From Lepisosteus oculatus (taxonomy: Eukaryota; Chordata; Actinopteri; Semionotiformes; Lepisosteidae), in contig NC_090711.1 in the NCBI RefSeq assembly GCF_040954835.1, positions 7,137,501 through 7,201,500 on the forward strand: a stretch of DNA of 64,000 nucleotides, given 5' to 3'. How positions within the stretch are numbered: position 1 is the stretch's first letter; every line of letters starts with the position of its first letter. The position numbers and the translations under genes were made by a program. Below, one piece after another: positions 49,461 to 61,294 of this stretch. Under the pieces are notes generated by a model. It was not told where the DNA came from. It worked only from the letters and a program-made list of their open reading frames with translations, and ran no database searches.

Positions 49461-52400
49461 CTGGAGCCACAAGAGAGACTGCATGAATAATAATATTAAT
49501 TGCTTACATCCACCTGGATGATGCGACGGCAGCCATAGTGCACCAGAACGCTCACCACACATCAGCTATTAGTGGAGAGGAGAACAGATTGATGAAGCCA
49601 ACATATAGATAGGGATTATAATGAGGCCATGATTGGTAAGGGCCAATGGGAAATTTGTCCAGGACACCGGGGTTACACCCCTACTCTTTTCGAGAAACGC
49701 CCTGGGATTTTTAATGAGCACAGAGTCAGGGCCTCGGTTTTATGTCTCTCATCCGTAGGACGGCGCCTTTTTTTTTTTACAGTATAGTGTCCCCATCACT
49801 ATACTAGGGCATTAGGACCCACACAGACCGCAGGATGAGCTCCCTCTGCTGGCCCCACTAGCACCTCTTCCATCAGTATCCTTAGTTTTTCCCAGGAGGT
49901 CTACCATCCAGGTACTGACCAGGCTCACACCTGCTGAGCTTTAGTGGGTTTCCAGTGGCGATATGGTTGCTGGCTATGAAGAGCAACATCCTGGTGAAAC
50001 CACAGACACTCAGCGGCAATCCACAGCGTTTTACAAAACATTTCCAGCCTTTCCAGAAACAATCCAGACCTATCATGATATAGCCTTGAACGTAATATTA
50101 AGATCTTTTATTTGATAGTTTAGAGATGCTCAAAATGTAGGATCGACAAATATTACTTCCGGTTTTATTTAGGACATTTTTTAATGATTGCGTCTTTACA
50201 TTCCGGTTCACGATGACCCCCTGAACCCTCATGAAGAGAACGAGGAAGCACATGTCATCCCCTCCAACTCATCCACCCACTATTCTCATTTAATCTTCAT
50301 CCCAGTTTAGAATGATACAGAAACACTCTCGGACTTACCTGGGGGGTCTCGGCATATGTAACAGGTGTACTTTTCTGGAACGCTGTCCTCCAGCAGCCCC
50401 ATGCAAATCCCATGTTGCCAACAAAAGCACTCTTCACACTGTGACACCGATCAAGAAAGGAAGACAACCATTAAAAATCACTGTTATCTTTTAAGTCACA
50501 TATGCGCTACAGACTGAATCGAAAAAGAGGAGAAAGAGAAGCTCCCTAGTGAAGTAAAAAAAAAAATATTACTCCTTTTGAAGCCCTGGAAACAATTCAC
50601 AAGGACTATCTGAAGTTCCTGTGACATCAGAGGGAGACACCAAAATATCGGCATGCTACTTGTGAGGTGCTATTGTCCCACTTACTAAGTCACTAAGGTA
50701 AAGTGTTGAAATACATAAAGTTTGACTATAAAAAGTCATTTTCTTGAATCAAAAGCATAAAGTAAATACTATTTTGTTACAAATGCAAACAGAGAACAAA
50801 AAAACATAAATTATTTTTAGCAGTTAGTAGCTGATTTGGTTTGGTGAACTGGTGTTCACTATCGGTATCAAGAAACTTGACAACCCTCAGGGCAGAGAAG
50901 CCCATTCGTGTAGCCCTAAAGCATCCCCAAATGGCCATGATGATAGAATTAACCAGGAACTACAAAACAATTAACAAAGTGCACAACTGCACTTAACACC
51001 GTTAAGAAGGATAAAACCAGCCAAACACCGGTCACAAATAAAAAAAAAAACTCAGTCAGAATAAGAGTTCATTAGAATCCAGTGCAAACTGCAGTTATGC
51101 AAAATCTCTACCTTCCAAAGGAAAATATTCGGATAACTAAAACAGACTGAAAGTCGGCCGACAGCAGGCGAGTGGCGAGCGACCTGGATCATGAAGTCGT
51201 TCTCCTCCTGGGCCTCGCAGACGCAGCGCACGATCTCAAACTCGCGCTGTGCCGCCAGCCCACCCTCCTCCTCGGGGTTGGTGATGACGTCCACATCCTG
51301 GCTGCCCTCGTCCTCGCTCCACAGCAGGCTGTCCGTGGAGCAGTCGCTCAGCGTGTCCTCGTCTGCGATGGGTGAAAAGACAAGGGTACGCCGAAAAGCG
51401 ACTTGAACGCGGAGCCCGAGACAACACACGGCGGACCAAAACTACTTATGTGAAACGTCTCCTTCTCCTTGCACTGAGCTAAGGAAGAGGAATGCAGTTA
51501 AAAAGGCCCTGGAAATGTCAGGACCGTTGTACAAACAGAAATAATTCAGTTTACCCCCCCTTGAAGACGATCCACCTAATTATTCCGCAAACAAACCCAT
51601 TATTACACCCTGGCAGCTACGCACACAGGCAGACTATATTTAGTCCAAAAAGTGCTGCACAATATGGTGACCAAAAAAAGGGAACAGAAATAAAGTGTAT
51701 CACCTCAGATTTCTGAGCATGTGCCACTGAATAATGCTGCTCTCATATTCAGTTGAGGCTCTATGAACCATTCTTTGTTATCTGCCAAGTTCTGCTCTTC
51801 TATGAGGCAACACTTAGGCAGTAACACATGTGTTGTATGAAAGACTTGCTGGTACCAGACATGTGATGCACCAGACATGTGATTGATATCACAGTCCATT
51901 GTATGGCATAGTGACTGGACAAGATGGTGGATGTTTGGACCAACTTGCTTATTTTGTATACTAACAGCTCTCTGGCACTTAATGACTATCACTAACTCTG
52001 TTCTCTTTTTTTGAGGGACAAAGGCTAGGGTGGGGTCCCTTATGTAATGACTAATTACTACCAAAATAAAAACAAAACAAAAGTTATGATACCCACCATC
52101 CACTTTTATCTTTTCTGTGTTGTGTCCCGGGCTGGAGTTGTGTAACAACTTGTGTTTGTGTGAAAGGGGGAATTTGTGAGACAAATTCAATTGGGATTGA
52201 ACAAATAGTTTCTTGGACGTGAAATCCCTAGAGATGTCAATATTTTCTTCACTACCCGTATACTCTGTCAAAGGGAAAGCAGATGCACAATAAGTAAACA
52301 GTTCAAAGTGCAGAACATGAACGTCATTAAATGCAAGCCACGCCACAGACGGAAAAAAAATAGTTTCAAACGAGATCTAGCTAGCCTAGACAGAACGGCT

Positions 52401-55400
52401 ACCAAAATGAAATTCTCTGGAAACATTGAGAACTGAACATAAGAATATTAGATCCATGCAAAAACCAAACTGCTGATTTTGCATGTCTTAGGACACAAAT
52501 CAGGAGAATCACTTATCAGACAGTGCACAAAACATCTTTTATCAATACTTGGTTTAACTATATTGCGGTTTTAACCAGACGACCAAGGATTGTCAAGAAC
52601 AGACATGTCATTACTATTAGAGGATTCATATAACTTAACCCTCTCACTATTACATTCTAATGATTCTCTTAAGATTATTTCTCAAAAAAAAAACATTTGA
52701 TCCTTCTTAAGACTGCAGCAAAAATGTATCATCTTGTATGCCTTTAACCGTTTATAGTGGTCAGTACTACGAGCCTAACCACAAGCCTACAAGCATAAAC
52801 ACTACGAGGCACCGAAACAAAACCCAGCCAGCTGAGGACTGATGCATGACTTGCATGTTAAGTAGCTCTTTTATTGCTGTGGAGCTTGTCTGTACCCAGG
52901 TTAAGTAATGTAACTGATGGAAACAAGTGTAAACACAGCGCCGGCGCTCATGCCTGACAACGTAAGGCCCAAGCACAGGTCCAGACGACGGCACATCCTC
53001 TCGCTAGGCCACACGAGGCTCAGCTGGGGCGAAGTCTGAACCTCCCCTGGTCCCATAAGAAACTCTCCTTAGCTAGAAAAGCTGAATTCACATGCAGGAA
53101 GAGCTAGAAGTGTTCCTTCTACTGCGGTCTCCACTAGGGCTCCGTTTCACACTGCACTCTCCGTGCTTTCATGCAGGAGTGGTAACTGTGGCACATTATC
53201 TCGCTCTTCTTCACTGAAAACTGTGGGTAACCCACTTGCAATGATGTCAAGGAATCTATTTTATTATGTCCTGTTCATTTTATTTTGAATTACTAGACAG
53301 TATAGTGTGGGATAACTTTTTGTACTAAATTTACTGTACTATATATTTGTAAAGGTATTCTTTATTGTATCAAACTTTTCTTTTTATTTATTGTTATTTC
53401 ATTTCTCTCCCTGGAGATAACCAGGAGAAGTTTCCTTTCTCTCTCTACATCATGGCCTTGCTGTCTAGCCCCCTCTGTGAACAGCACACAAACCTGCTAA
53501 CCATTACAGGACAATAGTGTGCTCTCCTGTCCCTCCTTCCTCACCTGCACACACAGCTTGGGCTGAGAAACGAGGATCATGAGTGGTTAATCTCTGTACA
53601 TATTCACGCAATGGCTAAAAAAGAGCCTTTTTTCGACATACATAAGATTTGGGTTACATAAACACTGAACCCTGATGTTACCTAGGGAGAGGGTGCATTT
53701 AATCCTTTCTGACGCCTCAGATCTAGCGCAGATGCAACACCTTTGAACATCAATCTAAAAACGGACCAATCTCTTCCTTTGGAAGGAACTGCTTTCCCCC
53801 AACAGAAGAATACAGACGTGATCATACTTGCAGAAGATTCAACGTGTCCCAAGTCTGACCACGATAACAACAAGTAGACATGGGACACAAGACCAGAGAT
53901 ACTGACTTACTGGTGTTAATGCCTGTCTGTCGTCAGTGTTTGAAAGCAGACCAGCCTGGGAAACAATTACAATCAAAGCAGCACATGAAGGGGCCTTATT
54001 TTGTTTTTCCCCAATCGTCTCTTAGGTTTTGTGTCTGTGTTCCATCAGATATTTTACTTCAGGAAACAGACCTCCTTGGTAAATTAAAATCTCTAGGCCA
54101 AAACGAACAGGGAGAGGAAGACACCAGTGTAAAATCATCACATCTTTTAAAGGTCTGATCTTCAAAGAGGTGAAGTGCGTAAGCATTTTCTTTACCAGAT
54201 TTTGACTTCTTTTTCTTTTTCTTCTTTTTCTTCAGTTTAATTCTCAGAAAATCTCTGTGTTTCTTCTCTCTTGCCTTCTCTTTGTCTTTCACAACTGAAA
54301 AGCATGAAAGGACGGTGATTCACTTGTACCAAGTGAAGACGGCAATTACAGACTTCACAATCTCTCCTCAGCCTTTAAAGGGGCACTAGACGTTTCAGAA
54401 CCCCCCAAAAAATAAAAATTGGGTATATCAATATTACAAAAATCATTAGGACTCGCGGTATGTTTAAAATTTTCAATTGAATTACAATATTTCAACATCT
54501 ACATTTTCACAGCATACTGGTTTACTCTTTACTAAATCAAGATGCTGGGGGTTGATGTGAAGTAACTCTCTTATCTCCTGTATCACTACTGTACAGTCTT
54601 CTCTGTTGGCAATGTTTGTCTTCCTTGTTGTATTGGGCTGTGCTGTAAAATACATTTCCCTCAAGGGTTAATAAGGCTTGAACTGAATTCAATTGACAAA
54701 TACAGAAAAGAGAAACAATGTAAAATATAAAAGAGGAAACAAAACTAAAGAATAAGAGAATCCTGAAGGCAGCTTGTGTCCTACTGCAGGCATGTACCGA
54801 CCTGCCTCAATGGCACTCTTCTCTCTCTCCTTGTCCTGCTGTTTGCGGTTAGACTTCTCAATCTGGTTCTCTTTGCTCTTCTCTCGCAGGGAGGGCCTGT
54901 GGTTATTCAAACTGTTGACAGCAGGGGGCGCTGACGTCCTCCTCTTCTCGTTTAGTCTTCCAGCTTTTGTATCGCCTCGTGGAGACTGCAGGGTCCTGTG
55001 AGGACTGTGAAACGGGAGGTCTGCGAGACAAAAACCCCCCAAAAAACAATGCACAGTGTGCTACAATTATCAGACAAACTGATACATGCGTTATACTGGC
55101 AGTATACCTTCTGAACATTTAAACCTACAACACAGAATCTTTTCACAATCAGGCGTAAAGACAGTCAGCTACAGAATCAATTAAGAGATTTATTAATGCT
55201 CCATAATTTGTGTGGGACATTTAGAACTATACAACTAAACACATGCAACCCTTTAAAATCCAACCTCTAGATTTTTATGGACCTAGATCTCTGCCATTTC
55301 AGTTTCAATATTTTTTAAATGCCGAACACACCAGTTTTCTCCTTGAAAACATCTTTTTATGCCTGGAAAAATGTCCTCCTGGACAGTGTTAAACCTGTTA

Positions 55401-58400
55401 TGGCTGTTGGGCCTTGAATGTCCCACCAGTGGAAGAAGTCTATGAACATGAGGAGTTCACTGAGAGTTAGTAGCTAACTGATCCAAGAATCTTATCTTAA
55501 GAGAAGCCATGGTAGTGGCTTCAACCACATGGCTGGTATGAACTCTGACCCTGGGCCTCAAAGAGGAGGGAGGGAAAATATTCAGTGAGCTGTCACTTCT
55601 CGACGTCCTCACACGCAAGGTTACAATCCCTCCGAGTTCAGAACAGGGCTGACTTACGCAACGAGGCCGAGATGGTCCGTCTCCTTTTGGGGCTGTCCAG
55701 GGCGGCCTGTTTCTCCGAGGCGCGCGTCTGGACGCTCCTCTTGGGGCTCTGGTCACTCTCAGCGCTTTTGTCCACTCCGTGGTAGTATTTCATGTGGTAG
55801 TGCAGCAGCTTGGCCTTCCGGAAGGACTTGTGGCAGTCGGGGACTTTGCACTTGAAGGTGTTGTGGTCCAGGTCCAGGGCCACAGGGGACTGCTTTATGG
55901 CTGTATACACTGCACACAAACACCCAGGACACAAGAGGACATTGAGAGGTCTCCCGCTCATGGCCCGGGCCCAGTCCGACGCACTTGTTCCCGACTGAGA
56001 AGGAGATACTTACAAGGTTCCCTGCTGTACTTGTTGGGGTTTGGTGGGTGAGGCTGCCGTCTCACAACAGGGGCTACACAAGACAAAAAAAAATAATCAA
56101 GGCCCAGGTTTCATTCCAGAAGCCTGCAGTTTCTGTTCCTAATGCTTTATTGCTTGACACCATTACTGAACAGAGCCATCACTTTGAGTCTGCCCAATTA
56201 TTATAAAAAGGAAAAGGCTGGCCCGAGTCACCTTTTACTATTCATCCAAAGTGCCCCTCTTTCTTAAGGTATCATCAGCAGAGGCTAAATTCTAAATTCA
56301 ACAGTCTCTTGTAAAAGACATCAGAAGTCAGCACTCAGCAGGCAGTCTTTATCAAAAAGCACTGCTATTCCAGTTTCATTCACAAGGCCGCTTGACAAGA
56401 TAATAAGTTCTCCTCCGCCTCGTGACTCCATACCTTGTTCTCCGACGACACTTGCTCCTTCTCCAGATGTTTTGGAGCTCTCGGTCAGACCTTCTCCAGC
56501 CTCTCGTGTCTCCTTATCACTTGACCCTAGAACAGGGGACTCTGGGAGGACGTTTGAAGACTCCTGTTTCTCCACTTGAGCCGAGGAATCGGTTGCAGGC
56601 TTGAGCTCCGACTGGCTGCAGTTGTCTACAGAGAGGAAGGCCAGGGAACAGTAAGAACACGTTTGCATGGACACAAAGCCACAGAAGATGAAGCACAATT
56701 AGCCGGGTCGCAGAAGAGACAGAGCAGGGGGCTGCTTATTAAGTCATCTATTGAAGCAACCAAAATCCAAACACTGAACCTGTTGAGGTCTCCTTAAGCT
56801 GGCTTTCGGACTGAGACGTGAGCTTGGGTTCAAGGGCTTCTGAGGTGGTCTGGGGGGGCTCTGGCTTGGCCCCCCCACCAGACAATCTGGATGACCTTCT
56901 CCGGCTTCTGTTGGTCTCCCTGCTGCTGTCCTGACTCACCTTTCTGGACGCTAGACAACAGGACACACCACACAGGACACAGATTGAGCTGCTGCCGTCG
57001 ATACGAAACCACCTGGATGTGGGAGTCTAGCCTTTCCCTTTCAGCAGTGCAGCGCATACAGGCTACTTCCAATGGGGGGATAGCTCAGCAATTAACTTCC
57101 CACGCACACAAAACTGAGACGCTGTTATCTTTTTTAAAAACAAGATTGTTTGGTCTAAGGGTGAAAAAAAGTGAAGTACACAAAGTGAAGTGTTTTAATT
57201 GAAAAGCTCGGCAGCATTACAATTTCCAGTTTTAATTTCTTGTCTAATAATTAGCTCTATTCTGGAGCATGACTGATACGACCTCTCATCAAAGAGAGAC
57301 GTTTCATTAATACCCTAGCATTTAAACAGGAGCTTGACTGAAGTGGCCCCAAACTGTAAACGGTTTGGTTTCTGTGACCCAGATGCTCTTAAAGATCATA
57401 CAGTACCTGTGACAGTGTCGAGCTTAGTTCTCTTTGATGGTGTGTTCGGTACCAGAGAGATTTTTCTCTTTCTCAGCTCCAGTACTCCACGGAGGCTTTC
57501 AGGGGATTTAGCTTCAAGAAAAAAAAAAAGCATCAAAAAATATAATAATATTAAAAAATCATTGTGACATATGTAGTGACAAAGTCATAATAATAAAAAC
57601 ACCAACCAATAAAACAGCAGTAGCAAGAATAATAGTGGGACAATTAAAAATTAAAAGGATATTAATATACGGCCTTTTTTTCTTGCTAACAAACCTGAAA
57701 ATAATGGCATTATTTAATAAAATTATTTTTGAAACATTTACTACTCTTTGAAATACTTAGGAAAACTATCATTATAATACATTTCTAAGACTGTTATAAT
57801 TCATGAAGACTATTAAAGAGACCAAAAGCCTTCAACTAAAGACTGCTTCATTGAAACCCTCCTTAAAAAAGGCTTCTCGGCACTGGACAATTGTTCCAGC
57901 GAAAATCGACTGCTATAGCTCACACCCAGGTCATTTAATAGATAAGAACGCACTCAAAATGCTTAAAATCCAAGGCAAACCAAGTCACTCTGCATTACAG
58001 TCAACAGCCTTTCAGGGGTAGGAAAGGCCAAGTTATTTCTTGTACTATGAGCAATACAGCCAAAAAGATTTTCTTTAAAAAAAAGAGAAAGATTTCCAAG
58101 TGGTTTCGTGTTTTGGGTAATCTCCAAAACAAACTGGACGGGCTGAATGTGCCATCTCGCGCCGAGACGTCAGACAGACCTGCTGAGGACGGCCGGCCTC
58201 GTTTCCGCCGGCCGCGAACAGGGCTCCCCGAGTCCCCTTCACAGGGCTGCGTGTCCGCGGCTGACCCCGCTGCGCCTCCGACGTCTTTATCTGCATGTTC
58301 CTTCAGGGCTGCCGGCTCCCCGTCGCCCCCCTCCCGGCGGAGATCCTGGGGCTGCCCCCCAGACCCCCCGGGCCCGGCCTCCACCGCCGCCTGCCGCTGC

Positions 58401-61277
58401 TGATCTTCCTGCGGTCGCCACCCTGCTGCCTCCCCGCCTTCGCCCTCCGTTTCCATCGGCTCTGCCGCCCCCGGCTCCCCCTCCGCGCTGGGCTCCCGCC
58501 GCCCCTCGCTCTTGTCCGCCATGCGGTCGCGGTCCCCGCTCTCCCGCCTCGCTCTCTTCCCCTCGTCCTCGGGGTCCCCCTGTCGCTCCTGCTCCGGCTC
58601 CTGCTCTGGCTCCGGCCTGCTCCGCCTCGCCTCCTTACTCTTCGCGTCCCCGGCGTCGGTCCTGTCCCTCGGGTCTCTCCCGTTCGCCACCGCCCTCGTG
58701 CTCCGGTCTCCTTTCACAGGGCGCCTGTCCTTGTTTCTGCCTTCCATTTTGGATTTCCCTCCATTTTTCTGGTGGGAGAAAAAAAAAAACACCCCAGCAA
58801 GCTTAACCTAACTTTCCTGACATTCTTAACCTTTCTTGGGTTTCTACACAGAGGAGGGCAGCCACTTCTCTGACAGTGAGCTGGTGATATTTATACAGCT
58901 TTTAACTGCTGAAAATAAATTCAACAAAGCTGAGAGGTCAGAGAAAATTAAAGTTAGGAGAAAATATTCTCATATTGGCATTAAGGCAATATATTTAAAA
59001 AATGTTCAATTGGTATAGTCACCGATTCTATGCAGTTTTTATGAAATCTTTCCGGGGAAAAAGGTAAAAACTGTGGAGCTTCTTACCTCCCTGCGAAATG
59101 GCTTGACATGGATCCCTTTCACATTCTGAATAACACCATCAAAAAACTTCACAGTGTAAGAAGCTGAAAGACATTAGGATTGAATCACTTTGAGCTGCTG
59201 ATGGAGGATGTGCTTCTAACATTTCATCCCAGTACACCCTCAGTATGCATCCATAACTGGTGAAGTCTCTAATTAACACAATAAATCACACCAGAGCAAA
59301 GTGTGTTGGCAAAGAACAAAAACCTGACATCTGCAGCACTTTTGTCCAATTAACAGGAATGTTTATAAAAAGAACATGTAACTGAGTCCTACACATGGAA
59401 ATTAAATTTCAGTTTATAAAACCAGATAAACTCTCTGCCCATTTTCTTACTCAACTGAACAATATCAAATCAATTTAATATCATGACTGCTCCTTTGGAG
59501 CTACAGTATAGAGAGGAACTGTACTGCCCAAGGGAAGCCACTAGTTTGTGCTAAAGAGACAGATATTTCCCCAAGGCTTAATAAATTAATTCACATTGAG
59601 TGAATGTGTGACGAATACAAACATGGATTTTCACAAGGCACTTTATTGTTATAAAAGGAGGGTCTTTGTACTTCTGTGTTGTTACGTAAACTGTTATATA
59701 CTGTCAGGCACGTGGACAAAAGCAGGAGATAATTTTACGTATTAAGTCTAGTATAATATCTTCACTCTTTTCTTAATTGTTTGGAAAAACATGCACCTTA
59801 AAGCCAACAAACATCATACAGCCTTGTGCTACATCTGTGTGCTGTTCTCATAAGTGAGAATGTTTCCCAGTGGCCATCCTGGAGCAGGGATTTTCTCTTA
59901 TACACGCACATATAACATGTGTTTGCGACACCCCAGAAATGTTCATACTAACTTGACATCATTTCGTACCTCAGAAGGGTCAGTGTTAGAAGTTAGAATT
60001 CAGAAATGTGCTTCATTTTCTAAAGGAAGGTAAAACAGGAAAAAGCTGTCTGTGCTCTGCTGTCCTCTCCCTACAGTGTTCAGTAGCTCTTGGTGTTAAT
60101 CAGTGCCGACTAACCCACACTTCTTCCCAGGAGTCACCTACCATCTTTATTGACAGCCAAAACCTTGGCAGGGTAGAACCGACAGTCAGACCAACTTGCC
60201 AGAACCTTTTCGTTCACCCGGAAACCCTGCAGACGTGGGACAGAAGATAAAAACAAGTTTATTTCACAATTCAAGGCAAACCGTGGGCCTTATAAGGATG
60301 CGTTAGGTTAGTTCTCACGGGGAACACTGTGTCAAGTTTGGTGACCGCGCTACAAGAAAGATACTGCTGATTCAGAGGCAGTACAGAGGAGAGTAACCAG
60401 CTTCATTCGGGCCGGAATAACTAGGTCAGCAGAGACACAGGGATCAGGAACACAAGTGGAAATGAAGTGTAGGCACACTTAAGACAGGAAAACAAGAGAC
60501 AGACGATTATGGGAGTTTGGAGGGAACTCTCAAGTGTTTGGAGCGGAGTCTGTGAAATTCTCACAGACAGGGGTAGATTCTTTCATCACTACGCTCCTAG
60601 GAATGAAACGAGGACGATGGGCCAAATAGCTACCTCACGTCTGTGACCTTTTGCAGGTTCTTGTAAAAGAGAGAGCAGGTCTCAAACAGCACCAGCTGCC
60701 CTCTCCCTTCACGCAGGGCCTGATGCAGACATTTTTTGAAGATGGCTGCTCTTAACGGCAGAGCAGAAGAGACGTTTAGGAGAGGTTTTGCTTTCGAATC
60801 CAGGGATCTAGGCGCTGCGAGGCAGCCATGATGAGGCGCAGGGACTCCTCTGGAGACACACTTACAGGTACGCCTTCGTCCTCCTGTAGGCCTTCCTTCC
60901 TCAGCTGGACTCTCTCCACGGGCCGCAGGTAAGGGCTGGCCCAGTCAAACCATTCGTCGTAGCGGTGACTCCACTGTCTGTAGTGAATCAGCACCTTCTC
61001 GTCCTCGTAGTCGATCTTCTCGATGTTCGCCGCATACCTGCACGAGCCGGCAAAACGCGCTTTAGTCGGTCACCGACATCCACCGCACGCCAGTCCAGTT
61101 TTAGCGTGTAAAAAGTTTTTAAAACAAATAAAGGAAAAAAGGAAATAAATCTCAGAACAACTTGGGGGGGGGGGGGAGAAAAGGAGAAACTCACCAGTTC
61201 TTCAGGCTGTCCCGAGCCTCTAACTGAGCTCCCACCTCAAACTTAATTCCCCTCCTGTTTGGTGGTGTCTTGCTCAT
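46637..61277 (-). CDS. phf20: PHD finger protein 20 (PHF20), spliced, about 1150 aa
   Basis: PHF20 is a nuclear methyl-lysine reader in the MOF/NSL histone acetyltransferase complex and also binds methylated p53. Coding exons, in transcript order: 61277-61195, 61037-60866, 60226-60142, 59163-59087, 58768-58180, 57511-57407, 56950-56780, 56625-56434, 56073-56014, 55909-55658, 55020-54802, 54294-54196, 52264-52097, 51362-51184, 50438-50339, 49460-49265, 48818-48437, 48107-47927, 46779-46637. All phases close over 3453 nt. Domains: N-terminal Tudor pair (about 11-139), AT-hook RKRGRP (about 327-333), C2H2 finger (532-555), Lys-rich tract (about 690-698), PHD finger (804-846), then the conserved C-terminal region through [15 protein letters not shown] and a tail ending IALCCST. 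Human PHF20 is 1012 residues; the surplus lies in the disordered middle. PHF20L1 is the paralogue to exclude; the C-terminal region matches PHF20. Confidence 0.95.
47010..47400 (+). repeat. tRNA-derived SINE in phf20 intron
   Basis: AGTGGCCCATCTAGT (box-A-like) is followed about 60 nt later by GGTTCGAACC at 47101-47110, a perfect RNA polymerase III box B. A non-tRNA body with several TGTCAGC/GCTGTCAGC repeats continues to about 47400. It sits between the last two phf20 exons, antisense to the gene. Because the tRNA-like part does not fold as a clean tRNA, I call it a SINE, not a tRNA gene. Confidence 0.5.
49485..49890 (-). repeat. SINE-like repeat, copy C (reverse orientation, internal deletion)
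   Basis: Reverse complement of the copy B family: CACCTGGATGATGCGACGGC at 49510, CCTACTCTTTTCGAGAAACG near 49680 and the end CTTAGTTTTT near 49890. Roughly 75 nt near the 3' tail are missing, with the tail joining straight from CTTAC to ATCCACC. It lies in the phf20 intron between the PHD-half exon 50339-50438 and exon 49265-49460, in sense with phf20. A short AAT run adjoins it. Confidence 0.75.
50339..51362 (-). CDS. phf20: phf20 exons 14-15: PHD finger split by an intron
   Basis: Exon 51362-51184 ends in [16 protein letters not shown] and exon 50438-50339 begins [18 protein letters not shown]. Together they supply the Cys4-His-Cys3 set (Cys804, 806, 818, 821, His826, Cys829, 843, 846). 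The donor of exon 14 is GTCGCT, clearly non-consensus beyond GT, yet the phase and the residue match leave no alternative. Upstream acidic [11 protein letters not shown] also matches human. Confidence 0.95.
54540..54690 (+). repeat. LINE 3'-tail-like fragment in phf20 intron
   Basis: CATTTCCCTCAAGGGTTAAT followed by AAGGCTTGAACTGAATTC resembles the terminal sequence of L2-type fish elements. Limits are approximate. It lies between exons 54196-54294 and 54802-55020. Confidence 0.45.
55658..55909 (-). CDS. phf20: phf20 exon 10: C2H2 zinc finger
   Basis: Residues about 512-595. [12 protein letters not shown] and [11 protein letters not shown] give Cys532, Cys537, His550 and His555 with C-x4-C-x12-H-x4-H spacing, as in human PHF20. 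The following Ser/Arg-rich segment (SPKRSVQTR) also matches. The exon ends in phase 1 at GTAAGT. Confidence 0.95.
58180..58768 (-). CDS. phf20: phf20 exon 5: large GC-rich charged exon with AT-hook
   Basis: This 589-nt exon encodes about 196 residues of highly charged, low-complexity protein (EPEQEPEQE, many Arg/Glu/Gly) and ends in [11 protein letters not shown], an AT-hook-like motif that also closes the corresponding human segment. Its donor is a poor GTCTGT, but only this site gives the phase 1 required by the next exon (57511). High GC leaves the opposite strand open for over 200 codons; that frame is a shadow. Confidence 0.9.
59087..61277 (-). CDS. phf20: phf20 exons 1-4: tandem Tudor domains
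   Basis: The start ATG (61277-61275) lies in [20 protein letters not shown]. Tudor 1 continues with [20 protein letters not shown] and [20 protein letters not shown], carrying the aromatic residues of this fold. Tudor 2 is [20 protein letters not shown] and [20 protein letters not shown]. Donors here are good except where noted elsewhere. A 13-nt G run on the plus strand (61164-61176) lies about 20 nt inside intron 1, appearing as a C run in the transcript. Confidence 0.95.
60290..60640 (+). mobile_element. Degenerate LINE (L2/CR1-like) fragment in phf20 intron
   Basis: One plus-strand frame near 60318-60400 reads LCQVW, a stop, then [18 protein letters not shown]. This matches the end of reverse-transcriptase domains of L2/CR1-type elements (...VWSPHYKKDI..LE.VQRRAT). 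Downstream GGACGATGGGCCAAATAGC (about 60612) looks like a common fish TE 3' end. It is antisense to phf20 and inactive. Confidence 0.5.
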
Positions 61278-61294
61278 TCTGTTGACATTCAAAA
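61195..61294 (-). other. phf20: phf20 start exon with short 5' UTR
   Basis: Reading the minus strand, CCCTGCAG ends at 61295 and would be the acceptor, leaving 17 nt of 5' UTR before the ATG at 61277. This implies at least one noncoding exon further upstream (higher coordinates), which I could not place. Confidence 0.5.

Noticed and set aside
51705..52346. 213-codon open frame as a separate gene on the minus strand
   Set aside because: Only 52097-52264 is coding, as a phf20 exon with an AG acceptor and a GT donor; the rest of the frame is intron.
58147..58806. Plus-strand open frame of 219 codons (and 58295-58873, 192 codons)
   Set aside because: Pro/Arg/Leu-rich shadow of the GC-rich phf20 exon 5 on the other strand; no start context, splice sites or homology.
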